Shown here: piece after piece, positions 17,528 through 27,167 of the stretch
Layout: each line of letters opens with the position of its first letter
How positions within the stretch are numbered: the stretch's first letter is position 1
Assembly (NCBI RefSeq): GCF_001045445.1
Contig: NZ_LFNF01000002.1
Location: forward strand, 1,240,001-1,304,000
Reading direction: 5' to 3'
Length of the DNA stretch: 64,000 nucleotides
DNA from: Chryseobacterium sp. BLS98
GTDB taxonomy: Bacteria; Bacteroidota; Bacteroidia; Flavobacteriales; Weeksellaceae
Made by a program: the position numbers and the translations under genes
The notes under the pieces: model-generated
Told to the model about the DNA's origin: nothing
Databases searched by the model: none
What the model saw: only the letters and a program-made list of their open reading frames with translations

Positions 17528-18433
17528 TTAAATTCTATTTTGATCTTTACAATATTTATCCAAAATTCCGTTAATGAAGATATTGGAGCGGTCCGTTGCA
17601 AATACTTTTGCAATTTCAATATATTCATTGATAATAACTCTTGAAGGGGTAAAAGGAAAATTATCCAGCTCTGAAATAGCCGTAGCCAGAATTACTTTAT
17701 CCATTAGGGAAACTCTCTCCAGATCCCAGTTTTCCAGTCTCTCACTTAGTTTTTTCTCATTAGCTTCCCAGTTATTCAGGGTATCTCTAAGGAGTTTTCC
17801 GGCGAAAGTTTTATCTTCTTCATCTTTAATCATTTTAATTAAAGTCCTGCTTTCTTCATCTTCTTTCAGGAAACCGATTGTTTTCTGTACCATTGAGTTG
17901 GCAATATGGATATCGTCATACCATGAAAGTTCTTTATCACTAAGATAATCCTGGAAATCATCATTTTCAGCAATATATCTCAGGAACAACTTTCCGATAA
18001 ACTTCTGATCGTCTTCAAAAGAGTATCCGTCTTCTTTCATAAAATCCTGGTAACGTTTTCCTGCAGTAATCCTCTGGAACGTTTTCACCAATAAATCATC
18101 ATGCATATCCCATTTCAGCTGTTTGTGCTGGCCTGTAAAAAATAATCTTTCAGGATTTTCCTCAAGCTTGATCAGTACCTGGTTATTGATGAATTTTTGG
18201 TTAGGGTTGATATCAGCATCGGTTTTGATATACTTGTTTTTCCCGATTTCAATTTGGGTTTCTGCCAATTCTTTCAGAGCCACCAAAAAATTAAGCTGAT
18301 AAATATAGAGATTATAGATTTTCTCTATTCCTGAGAACATGTTTTTCTCTAAAACATCAAACTTTACAGGATTCTGATAGTATGAATACACTGTCTGTAC
18401 TACTTTTTCACGGATTTGTCGTCTTCCTAACAT
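17528..18433 (-). CDS. nusB: Transcription antitermination protein NusB
   Basis: 301 residues, about twice the length of proteobacterial NusB; this long form is usual in Bacteroidota. The NusB fold is in the C-terminal part, ending 'VINEYIEIAKVFATDRSNIF' plus 'INGILDKYCKD', and the N-terminus 'MLGRRQIREKVVQTVYSYYQ' is typical. With NusE/S10 it binds boxA RNA for rRNA antitermination. It is the first gene of a three-gene operon; a TATCTTTG box lies 22 bases upstream. Confidence 0.94.
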   Translation of the reverse strand: MLGRRQIREKVVQTVYSYYQNPVKFDVLEKNMFSGIEKIYNLYIYQLNFLVALKELAETQIEIGKNKYIKTDADINPNQKFINNQVLIKLEENPERLFFTGQHKQLKWDMHDDLLVKTFQRITAGKRYQDFMKEDGYSFEDDQKFIGKLFLRYIAENDDFQDYLSDKELSWYDDIHIANSMVQKTIGFLKEDEESRTLIKMIKDEEDKTFAGKLLRDTLNNWEANEKKLSERLENWDLERVSLMDKVILATAISELDNFPFTPSRVIINEYIEIAKVFATDRSNIFINGILDKYCKDQNRI

Positions 18434-18454
18434 TCAAAGAGCTTTTTATGGGTG

Positions 18455-18462
18455 CAAAGATA
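18455..18462 (-). promoter_or_regulatory. nusB operon -7 box (TATCTTTG)
   Basis: Perfect TAnnTTTG on the minus strand, 22 bases before the nusB ATG. Confidence 0.65.
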
Positions 18463-18506
18463 CAAAAATTAAAATTGATGAAATTCGTAGTATGTATACA
18501 TTTTTG

Positions 18507-18514
18507 TAAATTTG
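18507..18514 (+). promoter_or_regulatory. -7 box (TAAATTTG) for the ABC exporter
   Basis: TAnnTTTG with only nine bases between the box and the ATG at 18524, so the leader would be very short. Confidence 0.55.
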
Positions 18515-18523
18515 TAAAACTTT

Positions 18524-20185
18524 ATGAAAGCGCTAAAAACCTTAAACCCTTACTTTTGGAAGCACAAAATATTATTGTTTTGGGGGTTGTTATTTATCAT
18601 TGCCAGTAATTTCTTCAACATTTATAAGGTTCAGTTTGTAGGAAAGTCTGTAGACGAGCTTACAAAAAGCGGAAACCTGGGCTTTAACCAACAGGTTTTG
18701 GTGTATGTAGCTATTATTGTCGGCTGCTCACTACTTACAGGATTTTTTACGTTTATGATGCGCCAGACCATTATTGTAGCATCCCGAAGGATTGAATACG
18801 AACTGAAAAATAAAATTTACAGACATTATCAGGAACTTTCCCTTACAGATTATAAGCAAACCACCATCGGTGATCTAATGAACAGGTTAAGTGAAGATGT
18901 TGTAGCTGTCAGAATGTATTTGGGTCCGGGGGTAATGTATGTGGTGAATCTCGTGATTCTTCTTTTAATTACGAGTATTTATATGGTAAAAACCGATGCT
19001 TCTATGACTCTGTGGACTCTTTTGCCGCTTCCCATTTTATCTTACATTATATTTAAGGTAAGCTCGATTATCAACCAGAAGTCCAAGATTATGCAGAAAA
19101 GCCAGTCTGCCATCTCTACTTTTGTACAGGACAGCTTTTCCGGGATTCGCGTAGTGAAGTTTTTTGCCAAAGAAAACTACATCAAGAAAAACTACGGCAT
19201 AAAAGTTACCGATTATCAGAACAAAGCATTAGATCTGGCGAAAACCGAAGCCTATTTCTTTACCATTATCTTATTTGTAATCGGACTGCTGAATGTAGCT
19301 GTTATATTAATCGGCGGTCAGAAATATATCGCCGGGCAATTAAGCGTTGGTAAAATTGCTGATTTCTTCATGTATATCAACATCCTGATCTGGCCGTTTT
19401 CAATGGTGGGATGGGTAACTTCCGTGAACCAGAGAGCTGAAGCTTCGATGCAGAGGATTAATGAATTCCTGGATAAAAAATCAGAAGTCATCAATACGAA
19501 TTTTGAGAACTATCCTATTAAAGGAGATATTGAATTCAGGAATGTTTCTTATGTGTACCCAAATACAGGAATCAGAGCCCTGGATAACCTGAGTTTTACC
19601 ATTAAAGCCGGACAATCTCTTGCGATCATGGGTAAAACAGGAAGCGGAAAATCTACTATTGCCCTTCTTCTATGCAGACTTATTGACCCTACGGAAGGAG
19701 AAATTTTAATTGACGGTAAAAACCTGAAAGATCATAATCTCACGAATTACAGAAATTTCATCGGTTATATTCCTCAGGAAAGTTACTTATTCTCTGATTC
19801 CATCGAAAATAATATCGGCTTCGCGATCGACCATCCTTCCCATGAAAAAGTGGTGGAATATGCTAAGATTGCTGACGTGGATAAAAATATCATTGGATTT
19901 AAGGAGCAGTATAAAACACTGGTAGGTGAACGCGGGGTGATGCTTTCCGGGGGACAAAAGCAAAGAATTTGTATCGCCAGAGCATTAATTAAGAACCCGA
20001 ATATCATTATTTTCGATGATTCTCTGTCTGCCCTGGATACGGAAACAGAGCAGAATATTCTTGAAAATATCGACCGGAAAATCAGCAATGCTACGTCCAT
20101 AATTATCACACACAGAGAGTCTAGCGCTCAGAGAGCTGACAAAATCATCAACTTAACCGAAATTACCAATTCTGTAACCGCTTAG
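18524..20185 (+). CDS. ABC exporter, fused permease and ATPase
   Basis: A 553-residue half-transporter of the MsbA/multidrug exporter type. An N-terminal six-helix transmembrane domain (about 15-300) is followed by a nucleotide-binding domain (about 330-550). Walker A 'GKTGSGKST', signature 'LSGGQKQR', Walker B 'IIIFDDSLS' and switch His in 'IITHR' are all present, so it should be an active ATPase. It acts as a homodimer or heterodimer in the inner membrane to export lipids, drugs or peptides. It is monocistronic and divergent from nusB. Substrate unknown. Confidence 0.94.
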   Translation: MKALKTLNPYFWKHKILLFWGLLFIIASNFFNIYKVQFVGKSVDELTKSGNLGFNQQVLVYVAIIVGCSLLTGFFTFMMRQTIIVASRRIEYELKNKIYRHYQELSLTDYKQTTIGDLMNRLSEDVVAVRMYLGPGVMYVVNLVILLLITSIYMVKTDASMTLWTLLPLPILSYIIFKVSSIINQKSKIMQKSQSAISTFVQDSFSGIRVVKFFAKENYIKKNYGIKVTDYQNKALDLAKTEAYFFTIILFVIGLLNVAVILIGGQKYIAGQLSVGKIADFFMYINILIWPFSMVGWVTSVNQRAEASMQRINEFLDKKSEVINTNFENYPIKGDIEFRNVSYVYPNTGIRALDNLSFTIKAGQSLAIMGKTGSGKSTIALLLCRLIDPTEGEILIDGKNLKDHNLTNYRNFIGYIPQESYLFSDSIENNIGFAIDHPSHEKVVEYAKIADVDKNIIGFKEQYKTLVGERGVMLSGGQKQRICIARALIKNPNIIIFDDSLSALDTETEQNILENIDRKISNATSIIITHRESSAQRADKIINLTEITNSVTA

Positions 20186-20224
20186 CCGTTTCATTCTCAA
20201 TTGTTAAATAAATCATAAAAAAAA

Positions 20225-20255
20225 TTTTGTGATTAAAAGAATTCTTTTATATTTG
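20225..20255 (+). promoter_or_regulatory. Promoter of the DUF3276 gene
   Basis: TTTTG at 20225-20229 and TATATTTG at 20248-20255, 18 bases apart, match the Bacteroidota -33/-7 consensus. The ATG follows 29 bases later. Confidence 0.75.
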
Positions 20256-20284
20256 TTCTTAACAAGATTAAAAAATATCTAACA

Positions 20285-20620
20285 ATGAGTGAATACAAGG
20301 AACGCCATGAAAATGAAATTTTCACTAAGGTGTTAAAAGCAGGAAGAAGAACTTATTTCTTTGATGTGCGCGAGACGAAAGCAGGAGATTATTATCTTAC
20401 GATTACTGAAAGTAAAAAGAATTTCGGAGAGAATGGGGAAGCTACATTCGAGAAACACAAAATTTATCTTTACAAAGAGGATTTTAAAAGTTTCCAGGAG
20501 ATGTTTAATGAATCCACAGATTTCATCATTAACGAAAAGGGTGAGGATGTAATATCAGAAAAACATGACAAAGACTTCAAAAGCAAATCATTCACAATTG
20601 ATTCTGACGACGAAGTTTAA
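20285..20620 (+). CDS. DUF3276 / PUR-domain nucleic-acid-binding protein
   Basis: A 111-residue protein of the DUF3276 family, whose fold is a PUR (purine-rich-element binding) repeat related to Borrelia BpuR. Seen here: 'KVLKAGRRTYFFDVRETKAG' then 'DYYLTITESKK' and 'HKIYLYKEDFKSFQEMF'. It is cytoplasmic and probably binds RNA or single-stranded DNA. It has its own promoter and terminator. Family members are near universal in Flavobacteriia and often strongly expressed; the regulatory role is inferred from the family. Confidence 0.9.
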   Translation: MSEYKERHENEIFTKVLKAGRRTYFFDVRETKAGDYYLTITESKKNFGENGEATFEKHKIYLYKEDFKSFQEMFNESTDFIINEKGEDVISEKHDKDFKSKSFTIDSDDEV

Positions 20621-20642
20621 AAAAAGAATATTCTAAAAACAC

Positions 20643-20670
20643 AAGCATCTGAAAAAGGTGCTTTTTTTTG
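20643..20670 (+). terminator. Terminator after the DUF3276 gene
   Basis: A 7-bp stem, AAGCATC with GGTGCTT including one T-G pair, with a 7-base loop and a run of T. Confidence 0.85.
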
Positions 20671-20699
20671 TGTCCAAAATTAAATTCACCAAATAAAAT

Positions 20700-20727
20700 A
20701 AAAAGTACACTTTAAAAGTGTACTTTT
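20700..20727 (-). terminator. Duplicated terminator hairpin, copy 1
   Basis: A 28-base near-palindrome with arms AAAGTACACTTT and AAAGTGTACTTT. On the minus strand it ends the RCC1-repeat gene and on the plus strand it could back up the DUF3276 terminator. The same 28 bases recur at 23531-23558 in the same orientation. Confidence 0.8.
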
Positions 20728-20762
20728 TGTGAGTCATAGTTAAAAATCAAATCCTATCTATT

Positions 20763-22997
20763 TTATTTTTTAATGACTTTTAAGGTCTTTACATCATCAT
20801 TTGAATTTACTTTAACCAAATAAACTCCTGATGCCAGACCGGAAAAATCTATTGTGCTTTCATTAGCATTTATTATTTTATTCAATACTTCCTGACCCAA
20901 GAGATTATAAACCGATACTAAAGAAATCTTTTTATCAAACGAAATAATAAGCTTGTCATTAACCGGGTTCGGATAAGCCATTAAAGTATTGTTAGACTTT
21001 GTAAAATCATCAACACCTAAAGTTGGACAGGCAATCGTTGTTGGAGTATTTTTATCAACCGTGGAACCATCACCTAACTGACCATAAAGATTTAATCCCC
21101 ATGTACTAACGGTCCCGTCACTTTTTAAGGCAAAAGTATGTGATATTCCGCCAGCAATAGCTTTCCAGGTGGTAAGACTGCCTATTTGTACAGGAATATT
21201 ACTGTTTGAAGTAAGTCCGTTTCCTAACTGTCCGTATTGATTTCTTCCCCAGGCCCAAAGTGTCCCGTTGGATTTTATAGCTGTGGTGTGATTTCCTCCG
21301 GAAGCAATGGTCTGCCAGTTAGTGGCTGTTCCGATTTGCGTTGGAACATTCTTATTGGCAGTTGTTCCGTCCCCCAATTGTCCATTAGCATTATATCCCC
21401 AGGCCCACAGAGTTCCGTCTGTTTTTAATGCAGCGACATGAAGCGCTCCTACACCAAGGCTTTGCCAGTTGCTGGCAGTGCCAATCTGAGTAGGTACCAG
21501 CCTGTTGGTATTGGTAGCATCTCCAATAGTACCGTAAGTATTACTTCCCCAGGCCCACAATGTTCCGTCTGTTTTCAATGCAACGGTAAAATCCTGTCCG
21601 CATTGAACAGCTAACCAATTAGTAGCAGTTCCGATTTGAACGGGTACTAAACTGTTAGTAGTGTTGCCTGTACCTAGCTGTCCATAAGGATTAAGCCCCC
21701 AGGCCCATAGTGTTCCGTTATTTTTTATAGCCACCGTATGATACATTCCTGTATCAAAAGTTTTCCAGTCATTAGCCGTTCCTACCTGTACTGGTGTGTA
21801 CTGATCCGTATTGGTACCGTTGCCCAACTGACCAGAATTTGCTCCCCAGGCCCATAATGTTCCATCAGTTTTTTGGGCAATGGTGTGGTTGCTTCCGCCG
21901 ACAATCTCTTTCCAGTTGTTAGCTGTTCCTATTCGTTTTGGGGTTGATGAATTAGTCGTTGTCCCATTTCCTAATTGTCCTGAATAATTATTTCCCCAGG
22001 CCCATAATGTTCCGTCCGTTTTTATAGCTACACTATGCAGACTACCCGCGTTTATTTTTTGAAAACAACCTGTTTGAACAGCTCCCGGCGACATTTTCGT
22101 TAAACCAAGCTGTAATGTTCCCAACCAGATAGTCCCTGAAGATTGGGTCCTGACTGCACTGAAATAGTCATCCGGTAAACCTAAATTTGTATTGGTTCTG
22201 GTGTAAGTCGTACAATTTGTAAAATTTTGCAAACCTGCCCCATTAAAACCAATCCATACTTTACTGTTGCTGTCAACATCCAGAGCGTTCGGATTATATC
22301 CTGCAAGACAAGAAGTGCTTTGGTAGATAAATGTGAGATTAGTTCCGCTCGTTGTTAATGTAATTAAGCTGTCAGAACCTTTTACATACACTGTATTGTT
22401 GGCAATTCTCAATATTCTCTCAGTTCCCTGAGCTATAAAATCAAAATCAGTTCCATTGAATTTATACAATACACCTCCATTGGTAACCCAAACACCATTA
22501 TTACTGTCGGTGGCCACAGAATTCAGGTTGGCCAAAGGATAAGTAGCCCATGTAGTACCGTTGAATTTTGTCAGTCCTGAATCTGTAGCAATCCAAAGGT
22601 TATTTTGTCCGTCAACTGCTATATCATTGATTGCATTAGTGGGTAACCCTGAATTGGAAGTTGTATAGTTAGTCCAGCTTGTTCCGTTATATAAAATAAT
22701 TCCATTGAGCTGAGAGGCAATCCATTTTCTCGCTAAACCATCAATTTGAATTTTTATAATTGAGTTGGATGCAATACCGGAATTAGTAGTATTATAATTG
22801 GTAAAGGTTGTTCCGTTAAAAGTTGAAACTCCATTAAAAGTTGCAAGCCAAAGCAAGCCATTGGCATCGGTTTTAATATCCGCAATGTAATTGCTTCCTA
22901 TTTCTGAATTTGATACATTGTAAGTTGTATAAGTATACGTTTGTGCCAATGCAGAAATTGAACTGAAAATTAAAAGTAAAAAGTAGAGTTTTTTCAT
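20763..22997 (-). CDS. Secreted propeller/RCC1-repeat protein with T9SS sorting domain
   Basis: A 744-residue protein with signal peptide '[19 protein letters not shown]'. Residues about 25-300 resemble the repeats of two-component-regulator propellers ('[20 protein letters not shown]'). Seven RCC1-type repeats of about 50 residues follow ('[20 protein letters not shown]' and relatives). The C-terminus is a T9SS type A sorting domain ('[13 protein letters not shown]', '[11 protein letters not shown]'). It should cross the outer membrane by the type IX system and be surface-attached or released. A start at 23024 is possible; ATG 22997 begins the signal peptide. The gene is flanked by identical hairpins. 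Binding partner unknown. Confidence 0.88.
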   Translation of the reverse strand: MKKLYFLLLIFSSISALAQTYTYTTYNVSNSEIGSNYIADIKTDANGLLWLATFNGVSTFNGTTFTNYNTTNSGIASNSIIKIQIDGLARKWIASQLNGIILYNGTSWTNYTTSNSGLPTNAINDIAVDGQNNLWIATDSGLTKFNGTTWATYPLANLNSVATDSNNGVWVTNGGVLYKFNGTDFDFIAQGTERILRIANNTVYVKGSDSLITLTTSGTNLTFIYQSTSCLAGYNPNALDVDSNSKVWIGFNGAGLQNFTNCTTYTRTNTNLGLPDDYFSAVRTQSSGTIWLGTLQLGLTKMSPGAVQTGCFQKINAGSLHSVAIKTDGTLWAWGNNYSGQLGNGTTTNSSTPKRIGTANNWKEIVGGSNHTIAQKTDGTLWAWGANSGQLGNGTNTDQYTPVQVGTANDWKTFDTGMYHTVAIKNNGTLWAWGLNPYGQLGTGNTTNSLVPVQIGTATNWLAVQCGQDFTVALKTDGTLWAWGSNTYGTIGDATNTNRLVPTQIGTASNWQSLGVGALHVAALKTDGTLWAWGYNANGQLGDGTTANKNVPTQIGTATNWQTIASGGNHTTAIKSNGTLWAWGRNQYGQLGNGLTSNSNIPVQIGSLTTWKAIAGGISHTFALKSDGTVSTWGLNLYGQLGDGSTVDKNTPTTIACPTLGVDDFTKSNNTLMAYPNPVNDKLIISFDKKISLVSVYNLLGQEVLNKIINANESTIDFSGLASGVYLVKVNSNDDVKTLKVIKK
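21040..22060 (-). repeat. Seven tandem RCC1 units
   Basis: Units of about 150 bp, each encoding a 'GTLWAWG' core (the last is 'GTVSTWG') and a 'GQLG' turn. Several units share long nearly identical DNA stretches, so unit number may vary between strains. Confidence 0.85.
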
Positions 22998-23530
22998 AGT
23001 TTTTAGTAAAATAAATTTCTTCATGTTTTAGTTTTATAATATTTCCCTACTCATTTAGCTTTTCGGTTCCGCTTCGTTTGAATGGTTTCTGAACTCCATA
23101 TAAAATGGAAACCTTTCAAAATCAAATTAATTCATGACTTTAAAAGTATTTTTGTTAATTGGCAATACCGATTATGACCGACAGAACATCTGCAGTCGTT
23201 TTCAGCATCCATAGTTTCCAATATGATTACTGAAATAATTAAAATGAATACACAACTTGTATTTTTAAAGAAACCTAAAGGATTTCTTTAATTGTAAATT
23301 GCTAGAAATGGGTATTGATGAATTAACAGAATAAAATTCAGGGTAGTTTTTTCATGGTTTAATTGTTTTTGAAATTCAGGTTTTAGTTTTTAGTACAACA
23401 GTTATCATGTTGATGATGTATATTGTGACTACAAAAATATACTATTCTTGTGGATTATCAAACAATTAACAAAAATTAACACACCAAATAGTGTTTTCTT
23501 AAACGGATATTTTATAGTATATAGAAATAA
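22998..23530. other. Intergenic region upstream of the RCC1-repeat gene
   Basis: More than 500 AT-rich bases with no supported gene. A TATTTTTG match on the minus strand at 23432-23439 could be the promoter of the RCC1-repeat gene, which would give a leader of over 400 bases. I see no riboswitch or RNA gene that I can name. Confidence 0.4.
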
Positions 23531-23558
23531 AAAAAGTACACTTTAAAAGTGTACTTTT
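23531..23558 (-). terminator. Duplicated terminator hairpin, copy 2 (after tRNA-His)
   Basis: The same 28 bases as 20700-20727, located four bases beyond the tRNA 3' end and followed on the minus strand by a T run. It acts as the tRNA-His terminator. Confidence 0.85.
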
Positions 23559-23562
23559 CTTG

Positions 23563-23637
<75 letters not shown>

Positions 23638-23649
23638 GTTTTGTGAGTG

Positions 23650-23657
23650 CAAATATA
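23650..23657 (-). promoter_or_regulatory. tRNA-His -7 box (TATATTTG)
   Basis: TAnnTTTG on the minus strand, 12 bases before the 5' end of the mature tRNA. Confidence 0.6.
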
Positions 23658-23672
23658 GGAGATATTTTTTAA

Positions 23673-24392
23673 TTACCAAACAATTCCGTCAAAATTTTTC
23701 ATCGCAATCAACTTCTCAGACGTAAATCCCTCAGCGTAAGTCACTCCCGATAATCTTCCCAAATCCTGAGCACGGTAAGTCAGACTTTCAAAAAAATCTT
23801 TTGTTGCGATAGGGGTAACAGGTTCGTTGGACGTAGGATCATAGAATTGTGTTTTAAAAGCCATACAGGCCGCAATCTTTTTATCCAGATGTTCAGATAT
23901 GTCAATGACAAATTCCGGCTTGATATCTTTCCATTGAATATAATGGAAAATCTGCTTTGGTCTCCACACTTCCTGGTTTTCCCCTTCTAAAACTGTTACG
24001 ATTTTTCTCAAACCGGATAAAAAGCACGCATCCGATACTAATTTCGCTCCTTTTGCATGGTCCGGATGCCTATCATCAATTGCATTGGCTAAGACGATTT
24101 CAGGGCGATATTTGCGGATCATTTTTACAATCTCAATCTGGTATTCTTCAGAATTAACCAAAAAGCCATCTTTCATTCCAAGATTCTCCCTGGCAGAAAC
24201 CCCAAGTATCTTTGCGGACTCTCCTGCTTCTACTTTTCTGGTTTCATCTGTTCCTCTGGTACCGAGCTCTCCTTTTGTAAGATCTACAATAACGCATGTT
24301 TTCCCTTCTGAAATCATTTTGGCGATAGTGCCGCCACATCCCAGCTCTACATCATCAGGATGTGCTCCAAAAGCAAGTATATCTGTTTTCAT
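23673..24392 (-). CDS. bshB1: Bacillithiol biosynthesis deacetylase BshB1
   Basis: A 239-residue zinc-dependent LmbE-family N-deacetylase. It removes acetyl from GlcNAc-malate in bacillithiol synthesis, the low-molecular-weight thiol used by many Bacteroidota. The metal site motif 'AHPDDVELGCGG' is at residues 10-21 and the second His motif is in 'DDRHPDHAKGA'. The protein is cytoplasmic. No other bsh gene is in this window. It is monocistronic, with a TATCTTTG box 90 bases upstream. Confidence 0.93.
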   Translation of the reverse strand: MKTDILAFGAHPDDVELGCGGTIAKMISEGKTCVIVDLTKGELGTRGTDETRKVEAGESAKILGVSARENLGMKDGFLVNSEEYQIEIVKMIRKYRPEIVLANAIDDRHPDHAKGAKLVSDACFLSGLRKIVTVLEGENQEVWRPKQIFHYIQWKDIKPEFVIDISEHLDKKIAACMAFKTQFYDPTSNEPVTPIATKDFFESLTYRAQDLGRLSGVTYAEGFTSEKLIAMKNFDGIVW

Positions 24393-24482
24393 CTGTTCTC
24401 TTTATTTTTTAATTTGTCAAATGGAACGCCCAATAATCTTTCTCATATTTTCGAATTTTTAACCCCGGGTGTTTCATATTTT

Positions 24483-24490
24483 CAAAGATA
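24483..24490 (-). promoter_or_regulatory. bshB1 -7 box (TATCTTTG)
   Basis: Perfect box. A TTTG on the minus strand at 24512-24515, 21 bases upstream, could be the -33 element and lies in the terminator hairpin of the preceding gene. Confidence 0.6.
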
Positions 24491-24502
24491 AGATTTAAAA
24501 TA

Positions 24503-24535
24503 AAAACTTCCCAAACATTGAGAATGGGAAGTTTT
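24503..24535 (-). terminator. Terminator after the TPR gene
   Basis: An 11-bp perfect stem, AAAACTTCCCA with TGGGAAGTTTT, around an 11-base loop. Confidence 0.85.
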
Positions 24536-24552
24536 AATATCTATAAGTTAAA

Positions 24553-26184
24553 TTACTTGTTAATTTCTGCATTTAATTTTACAGCATCCTGGTAAGTAGG
24601 ATCAAGCTGTAAAGATTTAGCTATATAATCTTTAGCTTTTGCAGGATCAGAATCTTTGCTCATGTAAGCTACGGCAAAGTATGCGTACGCTAAAGTCTGC
24701 TTGTTAGCTTCCTGATCTGCAGGTTTTACTGTGCTGATGAATTTTTCATAGGCTAATTTTGCAGCATCATTATTTCCTGCCTGCTGGTAAGAATACCCCT
24801 GACTGTAGTAAGCTGGAGCCCAATCTGGAAGAAGGGCACTCATTTTCTGCCATGTAAGTACTGCTCCATTCCAGTTTTTAGCATCCTGGTAAGCTGTTGC
24901 CAGTTTAAACAGGGAATCTGAATCTTCTTTATTAGCAGCTACTTTTTTCTTCAATGCTTCAATTTCAGGAGTGGTAGGTCCTTTTTCTGCTTCAGCCTGA
25001 GAAGCACCTCCTCCTGCAATATTAGCCAATTCTATATCCCACTTCATTGTTTCATCTTTAGCAGCTTTAGCAATAGCAATTTTTTGCTGAGCTTCTGTAT
25101 TTAAAGCTGTTTTTTTAGCAGCGTCAGTTTCAGTTTTAGCTAAACCTGCTGCAATAAGTCCCTGAAGACCCTGATCAGCCGGCTGAATTCTTGTTTTCTC
25201 AGCCTGAGATACGAAAGTATCCATATTTTGCTTTGCTTCAGCATAGTTTCCGTCTGCATAAGACTGGTAAGCTCTTAGCTTAAATTTGATTGGGTCATCA
25301 ATTTTGTCAAAAATCTTATCTAAAACTGTTTTAGAGTTTGCATAATCCTCGTTAGTGAAATACAATTTAGCAATTTCTAACTGGGTGTATGGATCCTCAT
25401 CAGCATATTTTGTATAGTTGATCAAATCTTGAGTTGCTTTTGCATTCTGCTGGTATCTGATATCATAAGAAGCCAAAGCTTTGTAAGCAGGTGCATAAGT
25501 TGCATCTACAGCAATTGCTTTGTCAATACTTTGTTTAGCCTGCTGCCATTGTTGTGCTGCCATCCATAGGGTAGCCATTCTTGTATAAACAGACGCTTTA
25601 TTTTTAGCTAATGGAAGCGCTTTATCATAAGCAGACATAGCATCACCAGGAACTCTTTTCAATCTGTAAGCATCTCCAAGTGTATAATAGTAGTGAGCAG
25701 GAACTCCTTTTTTCTCAGCTTTTTCAATAGCTTTTGTCAGATACTGGATAGCTGCATCAGGAGCACTGTTTTTTTCAAACAATGTTAAAGCTTCTGCTGC
25801 TCTGAATAATACTTCAGCATCCTTTTCTTTTGAATCTGCTACAATTTTCTGAATTTCAGCAATTGCACTTTTATCTCCTTTACCTAATTTTACAGTAGCC
25901 AGACCTATTTTGTTAAGATAGCTTTTGCTGTCAACAGCTAAACCTTTGTTAAAACTTTCGATAGCTTTAGCATAATCAGGCTCCCCCTGTTTCAGGTATG
26001 TGTTTCCTAAGTAGAAGTAATTTTCTGCTGTTGGTGCTTTGGCAACCATTTCCGTGAAATTGGTTTTAGCCTGAGCATATTTATCACTGTCTATACTGTT
26101 AATACCATCCTGCAGTGTTTGTGCAGTGGCTAAACCGGAAAAAAATACTACGGCAGCTCCAAAAGCAATTTTCTTTACATTCAT
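24553..26184 (-). CDS. Exported TPR-repeat protein
   Basis: A 543-residue protein with signal peptide 'MNVKKIAFGAAVVFFSGLAT' ending AQ. Many TPR units span the whole chain, for example 'AENYFYLGNTYLKQGEPDYA', 'APAYKALASYDIRYQQNAKA' and 'APAYYSQGYSYQQAGNNDAA'. An Ala/Lys-rich segment near 350-420 may be a hinge. It is probably a periplasmic scaffold. It follows a PstS-like gene in the tonB cluster by about 110 bases. ATG 26184 is chosen over 26202 because it begins the signal peptide. Confidence 0.87.
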   Translation of the reverse strand: MNVKKIAFGAAVVFFSGLATAQTLQDGINSIDSDKYAQAKTNFTEMVAKAPTAENYFYLGNTYLKQGEPDYAKAIESFNKGLAVDSKSYLNKIGLATVKLGKGDKSAIAEIQKIVADSKEKDAEVLFRAAEALTLFEKNSAPDAAIQYLTKAIEKAEKKGVPAHYYYTLGDAYRLKRVPGDAMSAYDKALPLAKNKASVYTRMATLWMAAQQWQQAKQSIDKAIAVDATYAPAYKALASYDIRYQQNAKATQDLINYTKYADEDPYTQLEIAKLYFTNEDYANSKTVLDKIFDKIDDPIKFKLRAYQSYADGNYAEAKQNMDTFVSQAEKTRIQPADQGLQGLIAAGLAKTETDAAKKTALNTEAQQKIAIAKAAKDETMKWDIELANIAGGGASQAEAEKGPTTPEIEALKKKVAANKEDSDSLFKLATAYQDAKNWNGAVLTWQKMSALLPDWAPAYYSQGYSYQQAGNNDAAKLAYEKFISTVKPADQEANKQTLAYAYFAVAYMSKDSDPAKAKDYIAKSLQLDPTYQDAVKLNAEINK

Positions 26185-26294
26185 AATCATTATATCTTTC
26201 ATTTTATATTTTTCTTATATTTTGAGTTATATGCTCCACAATTTTCAGACCAAAATAATATTTTATAAAGTGGGTACTATTATTTTAATATTTT

Positions 26295-27167
26295 TTAACG
26301 CATCTGTACCTCTCTTTTGTATATATTATAGGGCTGTAAACCTTCTTTTTGTACAATCATCTGACCCAATTGGGTACATGAATATCTGATAAATCCGTTT
26401 GCAATATTAAAGTTTCCTTCATTGGTTAGAAAATAGAGAACACGGGTAAAAGGGTATTCCATTTCGCGAAGACCGGCAGCATCAGCGGTGTATAGTTTTC
26501 CGTTATTTTCTATAGGAAGAATTTTCACCATATCTCTCAGCTTCTCAGAAGTTTTATCATAGGGACGGCTGAAAGTATTCAATCCTATAACTCCAATTTT
26601 ATCCGGATATTTTCCTAATTCTTCTATGATTTTCTGGTTTCCGGGAATAATGGAAAATTTCAGGTCTTTCGGCTGCTTTTTCAGTTTCTGGGCAACAAAG
26701 TTCAGGTTACTAGAATTGGTTCCGTCGAAAATGAAGTTCTTCGCCTCAGATTCTAATCCTTTTTTGATTTCATCCATAGAAATGCTCTGCTTTGGAGAGT
26801 CCTTCGGAACAACAAATACAACTGCATCTGCAGCGAATTTTGCCGGAAGAAATTTAAGATCTACCTGTTCTTCATATGCTTTTTTCTCTTCCGGGGTAAG
26901 ATCCCTTGACATTACTGTTATTCTTGCTTTATCCTTCAACAGGTCAAGGAAAGCCAGATCTTCTTTCTGCGTTACAACCTTAATGTGGGTTTCCGGATAA
27001 TTAATCATATATCCGTCTGCCAATGCTTCGGTAACGCTTTTAAAAGATTCATCAGTCAGTATGGTAAGATCTCCTTTATGATAAGACGGAGATTTGTCAT
27101 CTTTTTTGCAGCTTACAGCCGCGATGCTCATTATAGAAAGCAACGTAATTTTTAAACTATTTCTCAT
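26295..27167 (-). CDS. PstS-like substrate-binding lipoprotein
   Basis: 290 residues. The lipobox 'SIAAVSC' places the lipidated Cys at about 20. The mature part is a phosphate-type periplasmic binding fold: 'GDLTILTDESFKSVTEALAD', 'ITVMSRDLTPEEKKAYEE', 'ADAVVFVVPKDSPKQSISMD' and 'FDGTNSSNLNF'. No pstCAB genes accompany it, so it need not serve a phosphate ABC importer. Its position just after tonB and a small membrane gene suggests a role tied to TonB-dependent uptake. The frame extends upstream to 27251, but the signal peptide starts at ATG 27167, overlapping the preceding gene by 11 bases. Confidence 0.85.
   Translation of the reverse strand: MRNSLKITLLSIMSIAAVSCKKDDKSPSYHKGDLTILTDESFKSVTEALADGYMINYPETHIKVVTQKEDLAFLDLLKDKARITVMSRDLTPEEKKAYEEQVDLKFLPAKFAADAVVFVVPKDSPKQSISMDEIKKGLESEAKNFIFDGTNSSNLNFVAQKLKKQPKDLKFSIIPGNQKIIEELGKYPDKIGVIGLNTFSRPYDKTSEKLRDMVKILPIENNGKLYTADAAGLREMEYPFTRVLYFLTNEGNFNIANGFIRYSCTQLGQMIVQKEGLQPYNIYKREVQMR

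Noticed and set aside
26295..27167. Phosphate ABC importer locus
   Set aside because: Only a PstS-like binding protein is present; pstC, pstA, pstB and phoU are absent, and the neighbours are tonB-cluster genes.
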